This document shows positions 1-7,668 of a DNA stretch of 64,000 nucleotides, piece by piece. Each line of letters opens with the position of its first letter. Position 1 is the stretch's first letter. Under the pieces are notes generated by a model. The model made no database searches. It saw nothing but the letters and a program-made list of their open reading frames with translations, and was not told where the DNA came from. Made by a program: the position numbers and the translations under genes. The DNA is from Methanopyrus sp. SNP6 (GTDB lineage Archaea > JAADCQ01 > Methanopyri > Methanopyrales > Methanopyraceae), in the NCBI RefSeq assembly GCF_002201895.1, contig NZ_CP019436.1:853619-917618 (forward strand), written 5' to 3'.

Positions 1-1
1 A

Positions 2-814
2 GCTTCTGAGCGGCTTCCGGCCCTCCGTCGCTGCTACACGGCATCGCCCAGCTCCAGTACGTTCCTTTCCGGGGACGTACCCGGTATCCGACTGTTAGAT
101 GAGTTCAGACTCGGTGAACTCCTGGAAGAGGTCCTCTCGGAGACTGTATCGGGTGAGCTCGGCCGCCGACTTTGGGGCTCGCTGGTAGTCAGCGTGGTAG
201 AGCGAGGAGACGTAGCCGGTCTGGAAGTCATGAGGAGGTCGATCGAAGCCCTGAGAGCTGTCGACGTGACGCCCTGGTTGGACGTGCTCGCGCTGGACGT
301 GCTGGTGGCACTGGTGGAGGACGTCGGTGAGGACGTCCTCGTGGATTCACTCCATCTGGTCGCGGAGAGACTGGACGTCGACGAGGATAGGATGCTTCGT
401 GTCTCCCCGTTGGCGTTGGAGTTTGCAGGGTATTGCTTCGAGATGATCCTGCTGGGCTACGTGGTGGCGTATCGGAAACCCGAGGAAATCGAGGTGGTCT
501 CCTGTGACGTCTTCACGGTAGAGGACGTACGGCGGGATATCGAGAGGAGGATTTCGGAGGTTAAGTCCGGAGACCTGGAGCTAGCGGCTGAGGTGATCGA
601 AAAGGTATTGGCGCCGTATCTGCGAGTGGTTACCGACGTTAGGGGTTACCTGGAGGAGGTCCGGTCGATGGATCCTTCCATCGTGCTTGAGGTCGACGGG
701 TTCTCGGTGTCGATCGCTCCCGAAGAGCTAGATCCTGAGTGGGACAGACACGTTCATGAGGCGATCGAGAAGCTGACGGGTTCGGATGGCAAGGCCCGAA
801 GGGTTTTTAATTAA
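2..814 (+). CDS. Hypothetical protein, 5'-truncated by the window edge
   Basis: The reading frame ending at the TAA of 812-814 is open back to base 2, so the GTG at 194 is probably internal and the gene begins before the window. The visible part is about 270 residues, rich in Leu, Val, Glu and Asp, with helical stretches and one hydrophobic segment (FAGYCFEMILLGYVVAY, around residues 75-92 counted from the GTG). There is no signal peptide and no catalytic motif that I recognise. The stop codon lies inside the TATA-like box of the tRNA gene that follows. The frame looks real because its codon use resembles the neighbours; the function is unknown. Confidence 0.6.
   Translation, partial: ASERLPALRRCYTASPSSSTFLSGDVPGIRLLDEFRLGELLEEVLSETVSGELGRRLWGSLVVSVVERGDVAGLEVMRRSIEALRAVDVTPWLDVLALDVLVALVEDVGEDVLVDSLHLVAERLDVDEDRMLRVSPLALEFAGYCFEMILLGYVVAYRKPEEIEVVSCDVFTVEDVRRDIERRISEVKSGDLELAAEVIEKVLAPYLRVVTDVRGYLEEVRSMDPSIVLEVDGFSVSIAPEELDPEWDRHVHEAIEKLTGSDGKARRVFN
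804..814 (+). promoter_or_regulatory. TATA box of the tRNA-Leu gene
   Basis: The T/A-only run TTTTTAATTAA sits 28 bases before the first base of the tRNA, the usual archaeal box A distance. It overlaps the stop codon of the upstream protein gene. Inferred from position and composition only. Confidence 0.5.
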
Positions 815-841
815 GCCAGGGTCGCCGGTCATTGGGAGCTT

Positions 842-931
842 GCGGGGGCGCCCGAGCCTGGTCAAAGGGGCGGGAATGAGGATCCCGTGGCCGTAGGGCC
901 GTCCCGGGTTCAAATCCCGGCCCCCGCACCA
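842..931 (+). tRNA. tRNA-Leu (anticodon GAG), CCA encoded, C at position 8
   Basis: A full class II cloverleaf can be drawn. The acceptor GCGGGGG (842-848) pairs with CCCCCGC (921-927), with discriminator A928 and CCA at 929-931. The D arm has CCC (851-853) pairing with GGG (867-869). The anticodon stem CGGGA/TCCCG holds loop ATGAGGA, giving anticodon GAG (878-880). A long variable arm with GGCC/GGCC stem (889-900) and a T arm with loop TTCAAAT (909-915) complete it. The long variable arm and anticodon assign leucine. Position 8 (base 849) is C rather than the near-universal T, the known M. kandleri feature repaired by C-to-U editing of the tRNA. Confidence 0.95.
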
Positions 932-979
932 CCCTGGAACGTTACGGGGGTGATAACGTTCTCCCGACGGCGGCTCGGA

Positions 980-1014
980 CCCGGGGGTCCCCTCCTTGCG
1001 GGGTTCCCCCCGGG
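980..1014 (-). promoter_or_regulatory. Archaeal SECIS element in the vhuD 3' UTR
   Basis: Read on the minus strand this is an 8-bp helix CCCGGGGG/CCCCCGGG, an internal loop with GAA on the 5' side and a single A on the 3' side, a 4-bp CCCC/GGGG helix, and a 7-base apical loop GCAAGGA. The asymmetric GAA/A bulge between two GC-rich helices is the hallmark of archaeal SECIS elements, which lie in the 3' untranslated region. It starts about 20 bases after the stop codon of the adjacent gene, which has two in-frame UGA codons. The helices are perfect on direct reading. Confidence 0.9.
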
Positions 1015-1033
1015 CGTCATCCCGCCGGCACGT

Positions 1034-1432
1034 TCAGGCGAGTGGTCCTAGTTCCTTCGCCCGCTCGTGCATCTCCTTAACGGCGGCGACGAACTTGTCG
1101 GCCTCAGCTGAGCTCATGAAGTACATCTCGACGCGCTCCGGCTCGATGCCGAGCTCCTCTAGTAGCTTCTTGGCCGCTTGCACTCGACGCTCGCACTTCA
1201 GGTTCCCGTCCTCGTAGCTGCACTCTTCCTTCTTTCATCCGGCTACGAAGACCGTCCACGCGCCCTTAGCGAGCGCTGTCAGGATGTGCTCGATGCCGAC
1301 TCGACCAGTGCACGGCACCCTCACGATCCTGACACTGCTGGGGTACTGTGACCTTCCAGTACCCGCTAGGTCGGCGGCACCGTAACCTCACTCGTAGCAG
1401 CAGAAGGCTACGACGACCGGCTCCTCGGACAT
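1034..1432 (-). CDS. vhuD: Selenocysteine-containing F420-non-reducing hydrogenase delta subunit (VhuD/MvhD)
   Basis: A 132-residue protein is obtained only by reading two in-frame UGA codons (1388-1390 and 1235-1237) as selenocysteine, at residues 15 and 66. The N-terminus FCCYE-Sec-GYGAADLAG aligns with the FCCNWCTYGGADTAG motif of MvhD, so Sec replaces the second cysteine. The second Sec replaces the cysteine in VAGCHIGDC (here VAG-Sec-KKEEC). VhuD carries the iron-sulfur centre that passes electrons from the hydrogenase to heterodisulfide reductase. The end, HERAKELGPLA, matches the natural C-terminus of the family, so the third UGA (1034-1036) is a true stop. GGGTGAT precedes ATG1432; ATG1438 is an in-frame alternative. 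An automatic gene caller would miss this gene. Confidence 0.93.
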
Positions 1433-1463
1433 TGTCATCACCCGATTGTCACCGCTCCGCCCG

Positions 1464-1473
1464 TTTTAAATCG
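1464..1473 (-). promoter_or_regulatory. TATA box of vhuD
   Basis: The minus strand reads GATTTAAAAC, ending 32 bases before the vhuD start. That places transcription initiation a few bases upstream of the GGGTGAT ribosome site. Assigned by composition and distance. Confidence 0.5.
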
Positions 1474-1508
1474 GTTACCATCCCGAGGGGTCGATCGGGG
1501 AGATCCAC

Positions 1509-2795
1509 GTGAGAAGAGTAGAGATGGAGGGTGTCCCGGAAGTTCTGGGAACCGTCTGTCCACCTCCATCGAAGAGCGGGTCACACCGGGTATTGACCGC
1601 CGCCGCGTTATGTGAAGGGAGTACCGAGCTCCGGAACGTGTTGAATGCGGAAGACGTGCGCGCGACGCTTCGACTTTGTCGAAAATTGGGGGCTGAAATA
1701 GACGTCGACGGTGGGGAGCGGCTCGAGGTGACGGTTTCCGGGTTCGGGGATTCTCCGCGTGTGCCCGAGGACGTCGTAGACTGCGGGAACTCGGGGACTA
1801 CGTTAAGGTTTGGGTGTGGGCTGGCGGGGCTCGTCGGTGGAATAGTGGTCCTGACAGGGGACGATTCCCTCAGGTCCCGTCCCGTCGGGGACCTCCTGGC
1901 GGCGCTCCGCTCCCTGGGTGTGGACGCACGTGGGAGGGTCTGGCGGGGTGAGGAGTATCCTCCGGTGGTGATCTCGGGGCACCCGCTTCGGGAACGCGTC
2001 GCGGTGTACGGGGACGTCAGCTCCCAGTTCGTGAGCGCGCTCCTCTTCCTGGGCGCCGGGCTCGGTACGCTCCGCGTGGACGTGGTGGGGGGCCTGCGCT
2101 CCCGCCCATACGTGGACATGACCGTCGAGACGCTGGAACGGTTCGGGGTCTCGGTGGTACGGGAAGGTCCCTCGTTCGAGGTGGAAGGGCGGCCTCGCTC
2201 ACCCGGGGAGCTGCGGGTCGAGAACGATTGGAGTTCCGCGGGGTACTTCGTCGCGCTCGGCGCGATAGGTGGCGAGGTGAGAATCGAGGGGGTGGACCTC
2301 GGCTCTTCGCACCCGGATTGCAGGATCGTGGAGATCGCGCGCGAGATGGGGGCCGAGGTCCGTAGGATCGATGGCGGGATCGTCGTGCGTTCGACAGGTC
2401 GACTGGAAGGGGTCGAGGTGGATCTCTCCAACTCGCCCGACCTAGTCCCGACTGTGGCGGCTATGGCGTGCTTTGCGGATGGAGTCACGAGGATCGAGAA
2501 CGTGGGTCATCTGCGGTACAAAGAAGTGGATAGACTTCGGGCGCTCGCAGCGGAGCTACCTAAGTTCGGGGTGGAGGTCAGGGAGGGGGAGGACTGGCTG
2601 GAGATCGTGGGTGGAGAGCCGGTCGGAGCACGGGTCGATTCCAGGGGTGATCATCGGATGGCGATGGCACTGGCGGTGGTGGGTGCTTTCGCACGTGGTA
2701 AAACGGTCGTCGAGCGCGCGGACGCGGTGTCCATCTCCTACCCGAGGTTCTGGGAGGATCTGGCGTCGATCGGGGTGCCGGTTCGCTCAGTGTAG
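1509..2795 (+). CDS. aroA: 3-phosphoshikimate 1-carboxyvinyltransferase (EPSP synthase)
   Basis: At 428 residues this has the normal length for EPSP synthase, which joins shikimate-3-phosphate and phosphoenolpyruvate in the shikimate pathway. The phosphate-binding NSGTTLRF lies near residue 96 and DSLRSRPV near 118. YGDVSSQFVSALL and KEVDRLRAL carry substrate-binding residues, and GDHRMAMALAV is the C-terminal family signature. A GTG at 1509 gives the start; ATG1524 is an alternative five codons in. It is divergent from vhuD. It is followed after the V4R gene by aroC, the next pathway step. Its last 9 bases overlap the tail of the convergent V4R gene. Confidence 0.95.
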   Translation: MRRVEMEGVPEVLGTVCPPPSKSGSHRVLTAAALCEGSTELRNVLNAEDVRATLRLCRKLGAEIDVDGGERLEVTVSGFGDSPRVPEDVVDCGNSGTTLRFGCGLAGLVGGIVVLTGDDSLRSRPVGDLLAALRSLGVDARGRVWRGEEYPPVVISGHPLRERVAVYGDVSSQFVSALLFLGAGLGTLRVDVVGGLRSRPYVDMTVETLERFGVSVVREGPSFEVEGRPRSPGELRVENDWSSAGYFVALGAIGGEVRIEGVDLGSSHPDCRIVEIAREMGAEVRRIDGGIVVRSTGRLEGVEVDLSNSPDLVPTVAAMACFADGVTRIENVGHLRYKEVDRLRALAAELPKFGVEVREGEDWLEIVGGEPVGARVDSRGDHRMAMALAVVGAFARGKTVVERADAVSISYPRFWEDLASIGVPVRSV

Positions 2796-3704
2796 GTTCG
2801 AGTGTCGGATCTCGAAGGCGCACGCGTTCACCAGCTCGCCGGCGCGAACCGCGCACTTGGTCTCCCTCACCTTGTGCGGCTCTCGACCGAAGGCTGTGAG
2901 CGTCTCGTGGATGAATCCTCTGGTGACATCGCACATGGGCTCGTAGCCGCGTGGGAAGCCGGCGCACTCCGGACAGGGGGCCGCGACCACCACGTCCTCG
3001 TTCAGGTCGTAGTTGGTTCCTAACACCCCTTCGACGCACGTTAGGAATTCTCGGATCGACAGTACGTGGTACACGCGGAGGAGGGCACGGGCGTACGTCC
3101 TGCCAGCCCAGAACAGTATTGCGGGTGCCTCGAAGTCGAGAGACTTCCGGACTGGGTACCATGTCGCGATCTTGAGCGCCGCGATCTCCTCGGGCTCGTA
3201 CCTAGTCGCTGCGCGGGCTATTTCCGCCAGCGCGTCCTCGTCCAGCCATCTGAGGTCCGGGACAACGAGTTTGGGCTCATGCCTAACGACGAAAGTGCAG
3301 ACCCCGTCACCGGCAGCCCTACACCGGGTCTCGGCCACGGTGACCGGACGACCGATCTCGAGGTGGTAAGCTTCGGTGATGAATCCCCTGGTCAAGTGAC
3401 ACACCGGCCCGTCGATCCCGCGGAGTCCCGCGCACTCCGGGCACTCCCGAACTGTGACGGTGTCCCTCTCCACCTCGACCTCCGCCCCGAAGACCTCGGC
3501 GAACGCGCACAGAACCGACTCCAGATCGTCTCCTCCTAGGATCCTGACCAGACGACGTCCCGCCTCGAAGAGGACGGCGGCTCCGGTCTCCCTGGCGACC
3601 TCGAGGAGAGCGGTGAGCCGGTCGTAGGTGAGGAACTCGTAAGGTGCGAACGCTTCGGCTGTCGCCTCAGCTCCTCGGAGCAAGGTTTCCTCGGTGAGGT
3701 CCAC
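2787..3704 (-). CDS. Tandem V4R-domain protein
   Basis: This 305-residue protein has two copies of a V4R (4-vinyl reductase) small-molecule-binding domain. Copy one carries CPECAG, then CHLTRGFI and CRAAGDGVCTF. Copy two carries CPECAGF, then CDVTRGFI and CAVRAGELVNACAF. Each copy has the four cysteines that may bind metal. About 85 residues of helical sequence precede each cysteine block. In other archaea V4R domains are sensory or ligand-binding, often beside metabolic genes; the ligand here is unknown. It is transcribed toward aroA (9-base overlap) and away from aroC, so it sits between two shikimate genes. A decayed paralogue lies just past aroC. Confidence 0.8.
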   Translation of the reverse strand: MDLTEETLLRGAEATAEAFAPYEFLTYDRLTALLEVARETGAAVLFEAGRRLVRILGGDDLESVLCAFAEVFGAEVEVERDTVTVRECPECAGLRGIDGPVCHLTRGFITEAYHLEIGRPVTVAETRCRAAGDGVCTFVVRHEPKLVVPDLRWLDEDALAEIARAATRYEPEEIAALKIATWYPVRKSLDFEAPAILFWAGRTYARALLRVYHVLSIREFLTCVEGVLGTNYDLNEDVVVAAPCPECAGFPRGYEPMCDVTRGFIHETLTAFGREPHKVRETKCAVRAGELVNACAFEIRHSNLH

Positions 3705-3761
3705 CTCGACTCCCCGGAAACTGTATTCCGGAATCCTTTACCTGGGTTTCGCCCGTCCCGA

Positions 3762-3769
3762 TTTTTAAG
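3762..3769 (+). promoter_or_regulatory. TATA box of aroC
   Basis: TTTTTAAG lies 32 bases upstream of the aroC GTG start and is followed by a GGGGAG ribosome site (3793-3798). Confidence 0.55.
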
Positions 3770-3801
3770 TGGTAGACGCGGTGCCGACGTAGGGGAGTCC
3801 C

Positions 3802-4962
3802 GTGAACACGTTCGGCCATCTGTTTCGAGTCACGACCTGGGGCGAGTCCCACGGCCCGGCACTGGGCACGGTCGTGGACGGGTGTCCCGCGGGACTACCG
3901 CTCTCCGAGGACGACGTGCAGCGTGAGCTGGATCGGAGGCGCCCCGGACAGTCGGAGGTCTCGACACCGCGCTCGGAGCGGGATAGGGTGGAGATACTGT
4001 CGGGCGTCCACGAGGGGCGCACTCTCGGGACTCCGATCAGCATGATCGTGTGGAACGAGGACGTGGATTACTCGAAGTACGAGCCGATCCGAACCCGGCC
4101 GCGTCCGGGCCACGCCGACGTCACGTACCGGTGGAAGTACGGGCACGTGGACTACCGGGGCGGTGGGAGGGCTTCGGGCCGCACGACTGTGGGCGTCGTG
4201 ATGGGTGGCGCTGTGGCCAAGAAGTTGCTCCGTGAGGCGCCCTCGGATGACCCTCTGGGTATCGAGATCGTGGGTCACGTGGTGAGGGTAGGCTCCGTCG
4301 AGGCGGATCCCGGTGACCTATCCGCGGAGGAGATCATGGAGTACGCCGAGTCGAACCCGATTAGATGCGCGGATCCGGACGCCGCCGAGGAGATGCTCGG
4401 AGAGATCGAAAGTGCGCGCGAGAACGGGGACTCCGTCGGCGGGACGATCGAGGTGATCGCGGAGAACGTGCCGCCGGGCCTGGGTGACCCGGTCTTCGGG
4501 CGGCTGGATGGGGAGCTGGCGGGGGCTCTGATGAACGTACCCGCGGTGAAGGCGGTGGAGGTAGGGTCCGGTGTTCGATGCTCTAGGATGCACGGATCCG
4601 AGCACAACGACCCGATCCGGTGGGACGGACATCCCGTCGTGGATGGCGACAACTCGGGAGGAGTACTCGGGGGGATCTCCCACGGCGGTAGACTGGTCGT
4701 CCGGGTGCACGTTAAACCCACTCCGTCCGTGTCCGTTTCCCAGCGCACCGTCGATCTGGAGTCCGAGGAGGAAGTAGAAATAGAGGTGGAGGGTCGACAC
4801 GACCCCTGCATATGTCCGAGGGCTGTACCAGTTGTGGAGTCTGTCGTGGCGATCGTGCTGGCCGACGCCGTCCTCAGGGCAGGGTACGTGAACCCGGACA
4901 GTGTTGAGCTCCCGGCTGCGTCCGTGGGAGATCGATGGAAGATGATGAAACGACACCTATAG
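3802..4962 (+). CDS. aroC: Chorismate synthase
   Basis: This 386-residue enzyme converts EPSP to chorismate using reduced flavin, the last common step of aromatic synthesis. Signatures are [20 protein letters not shown] near the N-terminus, [51 protein letters not shown] and the C-terminal [13 protein letters not shown]. The GTG start at 3802 is supported by a GGGGAG site and a well-placed TATA box. It belongs with aroA upstream, although the V4R gene on the other strand lies between them, so the two are not one operon. Confidence 0.96.
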   Translation: MNTFGHLFRVTTWGESHGPALGTVVDGCPAGLPLSEDDVQRELDRRRPGQSEVSTPRSERDRVEILSGVHEGRTLGTPISMIVWNEDVDYSKYEPIRTRPRPGHADVTYRWKYGHVDYRGGGRASGRTTVGVVMGGAVAKKLLREAPSDDPLGIEIVGHVVRVGSVEADPGDLSAEEIMEYAESNPIRCADPDAAEEMLGEIESARENGDSVGGTIEVIAENVPPGLGDPVFGRLDGELAGALMNVPAVKAVEVGSGVRCSRMHGSEHNDPIRWDGHPVVDGDNSGGVLGGISHGGRLVVRVHVKPTPSVSVSQRTVDLESEEEVEIEVEGRHDPCICPRAVPVVESVVAIVLADAVLRAGYVNPDSVELPAASVGDRWKMMKRHL

Positions 4963-5634
4963 CCCCCTGAGCTCGAACTGGAACTCGCACCGACCGAATA
5001 GCTCACCGGTCACGGCCGCATACTCGGTCTCCCCACGCGCTCGACCTCATTGCTGAAGGCACCCAAGGTCTCGTTGAGTGCGATCATGATCGGGGCGGCG
5101 TCCGCGAGGTGAAACTTGAGCGTGTACTTACGCTAATTTGAAGGCCCTCCTCCGGCCCGTGCTCCGACGCCGCGCGGGTCGTCCCCCGGAGTGCCCTCTC
5201 ATCCGGCCTGTCGGGCTACGGAACCGCCAGCCCTCAAGGTTCCGTCCCGATCCGGAACTCGCAGACGTCGTCACATGTGACGCGGCGTCGGACCCTGTCT
5301 ACCAGTCTCGAGCTCATAGGCGCCAGCAATCAGGCCTCTGAAATGACAAAATGGCCCGCGGAGCTTTCGGGCCACCGGCGTGCTCCGGTCAGTCCTTCAC
5401 GGTCACTACATCCTAATCCTAGTCCACTTCGCATCCTGTGAGGTCCGCGAACGTGGTCAGCGTCGACCTCAGGTCGTCACTGAGCTCCCGCCCCAGTAGG
5501 CGCTCTGCCCCCGAAAAACGTCACTGCACCCTGACCCCGGCTACTTCCATCAGCGCTATCATGAACATGACTAGCCAGTCACGGCCAGACCGTTTTATCG
5601 GATAGTCTCCGTGGCCGATTCCGCACCCCGACAT
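4957..5634 (-). pseudogene. Decayed V4R-domain gene, paralogue of the intact V4R gene at 2787-3704
   Basis: Minus-strand fragments in different frames follow the order of the intact V4R protein. From ATG5634, with a GGAGGAG site, the frame runs through a UGA (5521-5523) to AERLLGRELSDDLRSTL and FADLTGCEVD, like GDDLESVLCAFAEVFGAEVE. After two TAGs comes DVVTVKD-stop-PEHAG, like DTVTVRECPECAG. A fragment at 5317-5234 reads CDDVCEFRIGTEP, like GDGVCTFVVRHEP. A fragment from about 5129 reads TLKFHLADAAPIMIAL. The last, ETEYAAVTGELFGRCEFQFE, ends at 4957 and matches ETKCAVRAGELVNACAFEIR. Several stops, frameshifts and deletions make function unlikely. Confidence 0.7.
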
Positions 5635-5753
5635 AGCTTCTCCTCCGTCGGCAACTCCGACCTCACGGAAATTGGTTTCCGGTTAGGATTTAACAGGGTC
5701 TGGTCCGCCGGAAGAGCCTACAAACCTGTCGCTGTGTGAACGGGGTGTAGATC

Positions 5754-6902
5754 TTGGAGAAGCTCGTCCTGCTACCGGGTCCGGTGATGGTGCACGAGGA
5801 CGTCCTCCTCAGATCGGCGAAACAGGTCATGAACCACCGTAGCGAGGAGTTCGAAGAGATACTCGCGGAGTGCGTGGAGCTGTCCAGGTACCTGTTCCAG
5901 ACGAATGGCAACGTTGCCATCATCACAGGTTCTGGCACTGCGGCCATGGAGGCAGCGATCTACAGCCTCCTCGAGCCCGGTGAGGAAGTCGTCGCGGTGG
6001 TCAACGGAAAGTTCGGCGAGCGGTTCGCGGACATCGCCGAGCGTCGTGGCGTCGAGGTGCATCGGGTGGAGTTCGAGTGGGGCGAAGCCGCGGACCCCGA
6101 GCGCGTGGAGGAAGTCCTCGCGGACTCGCAAGCAGAGGTCGTCACCCTCGTACACAACGAGACCTCGACAACAGTGCTCAACCCGGCCGAGGAGATCGCT
6201 AGGATCTGCCGCGAGTACGATGCGCTGTTCGTCGTGGACGCGATATCATCGTTGGGCGGCGTCGAGTTCAGAATGGACGACTGGGGCGTCGACGTCTGCA
6301 TCACCGGTTCGCAAAAGGTCCTGGGTTGCCCACCGGGTCTTGCCCTCGTGGCCGTCAACGACAGGGCTCTGGAGGTCATGGAGGAGAAGGACGCGGGCAG
6401 CTACTACCTGGATATCCCCAAGTACCTCGAGTACTTCGAGAAGGATCCGAAGCAGACTCCGTACACGCCCGCCGTGAACGCCTTCTACGCCCTGCACGAG
6501 GCCCTGAAGAGGCTGAAAGAGGAGGGGCTCGAGGTCCGTTGGAAGCGCTACCGTCTCATGCAAAGGATCGTCCGGGAGGGGATCCGGGCACTCGGGCTCG
6601 AGCTGTTCGTCGAGGACGACGAGATATCCTCACCGACCGTGACTGGAGTCACTTACCCCGAGGGCGTGGACGATAGAGAGTTCAGGGGTATCTTACGGGA
6701 CCGCTACGACGTGGTCGTCGCTGGCGGACAGGACCACTTGGCGGGTAAGATATTCAGGATCGGACACATGGGCGAAGTCCGGATCCGTGACATGATCACA
6801 GCGGTGACTTGTATCGGCCTCGGTATGCGCGAGCTCGGCGTCGATGTGGACGTAGGTGCCGCCGCCGAGGCCATGGCCGACGTGTTGTCAGAAGTATCGT
6901 AA
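5754..6902 (+). CDS. Class V aminotransferase (serine-pyruvate / aspartate type)
   Basis: This 382-residue fold-type I pyridoxal phosphate enzyme resembles alanine-glyoxylate and serine-pyruvate aminotransferases. The N-terminus LLPGPVMVHEDVL and the phosphate loop TGSGTAAMEAA near residue 62 are typical. VDAISSLGG precedes the Schiff-base lysine in TGSQKVLGCPPG, near residue 190. The C-terminal FRIGHMGEVR is a family signature. In methanogens such enzymes serve aspartate or phosphoserine transamination; the substrate cannot be read from sequence. The start is TTG5754 after a GGGGTG site, with GATTTAAC at 5687-5694 as a plausible TATA box. Its 3' end overlaps the convergent gene by 15 bases. 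Confidence 0.88.
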   Translation: MEKLVLLPGPVMVHEDVLLRSAKQVMNHRSEEFEEILAECVELSRYLFQTNGNVAIITGSGTAAMEAAIYSLLEPGEEVVAVVNGKFGERFADIAERRGVEVHRVEFEWGEAADPERVEEVLADSQAEVVTLVHNETSTTVLNPAEEIARICREYDALFVVDAISSLGGVEFRMDDWGVDVCITGSQKVLGCPPGLALVAVNDRALEVMEEKDAGSYYLDIPKYLEYFEKDPKQTPYTPAVNAFYALHEALKRLKEEGLEVRWKRYRLMQRIVREGIRALGLELFVEDDEISSPTVTGVTYPEGVDDREFRGILRDRYDVVVAGGQDHLAGKIFRIGHMGEVRIRDMITAVTCIGLGMRELGVDVDVGAAAEAMADVLSEVS

Positions 6903-7640
6903 CGGCCACCGCTCGGTGCCGGTGTCCTCCTCCAGCGCCCTCACACCGTCTATTACATTCCCGTTCAACACTATCGTTACAGAGAATATCACCGTCCCCG
7001 GGAGTACCTCGGCCGGTGCGCCTCGACGTACCGGTCTCGCTCCCGCACCTCTTCCGGCTCCTAAGATGGCTCCGGCTGTCGGTCCCACCTGATCCAACCG
7101 CTCGGTTGTGGCTATCAGGATGGGATCGTCCGTCTCCGGTCCAACGTAGCCCACGCCCGGAATCTCCACAGGCTCTTGAACGGGTCCCCCGCCGACGTCG
7201 TAGCACAGACCCTCCGCGGCTCTTCGACACACTTCGGCAACCTCGGCCACTCGGTTCTCCGCAGCGTACGTATCGAACAGCGTCACGACCACGTCCTGGT
7301 ACTCGGACTCCGGACAGGCCGCCTCGGCGTAGGACGGCCCCTCACCTGCGCCCTCTGGGGACTCCGAAACCCCCATAACGTCCTTGCCACCGTACCCCTT
7401 AAAGAGGTCGAAAACGGCGGCATTCACGTCCTCCAGTGCTTCCTCCTCGACGACGTACACGACCGCGAGATCGTCCCCACACACCGGACCCAGAACCACG
7501 TACATCAGCTCGTCCCGGAACCTCAGCTGTAGTTCCTCCAGATCGCGCTCAACGCGCCGCACCAGTCCTCGGGACACGCGTACGTCGTCCTCGGAAAGAT
7601 CCGCGGAGAACGCGACGGCCCGGAGTCCCACGCACAGCAC
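6888..7640 (-). CDS. Conserved-looking protein of unknown function
   Basis: About 250 residues from a GTG at 7638-7640, preceded by GGGGGAG. A longer open frame reaches upstream to 7754, but that extension overlaps the divergent gene and looks non-coding. Visible features are an acidic N-terminal half with VVLGPVCGDDLAVVYVVEEE, an Ala/Glu-rich middle, and a Gly-rich segment GPTAGAILGAGRGAGARPVR followed by VIFSVTIVLNGNVIDGV. There are no membrane helices. It is divergent from the sua5-like gene, with only 28 bases between starts, and convergent with the aminotransferase. I do not recognise the family. Confidence 0.6.
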   Translation of the reverse strand: MLCVGLRAVAFSADLSEDDVRVSRGLVRRVERDLEELQLRFRDELMYVVLGPVCGDDLAVVYVVEEEALEDVNAAVFDLFKGYGGKDVMGVSESPEGAGEGPSYAEAACPESEYQDVVVTLFDTYAAENRVAEVAEVCRRAAEGLCYDVGGGPVQEPVEIPGVGYVGPETDDPILIATTERLDQVGPTAGAILGAGRGAGARPVRRGAPAEVLPGTVIFSVTIVLNGNVIDGVRALEEDTGTERWPLRYF

Positions 7641-7668
7641 CCCCGGGGGAAGCTCCCCCTTGGTTACC

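Noticed and set aside
1034-1036. Reading the third UGA of vhuD as selenocysteine
   Set aside because: The sequence after it runs straight through the SECIS and tRNA region, and the protein already ends like other MvhD proteins.
1475-2488. Long minus-strand frame opposite aroA
   Set aside because: Ser/Arg/Thr-rich antisense shadow with no recognisable protein; aroA is complete on the other strand.
5419-5634. A 71-codon minus-strand ORF with one in-frame UGA that could be a small selenoprotein
   Set aside because: It aligns with the V4R protein and is followed by more stops and frameshifts that also carry V4R remnants. No SECIS hairpin was found downstream.
7384-7668. N-terminal extension of the Sua5-like gene
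   Set aside because: It is Ser/Thr/Arg-rich shadow of the divergent gene; the conserved family starts just after GTG7669.
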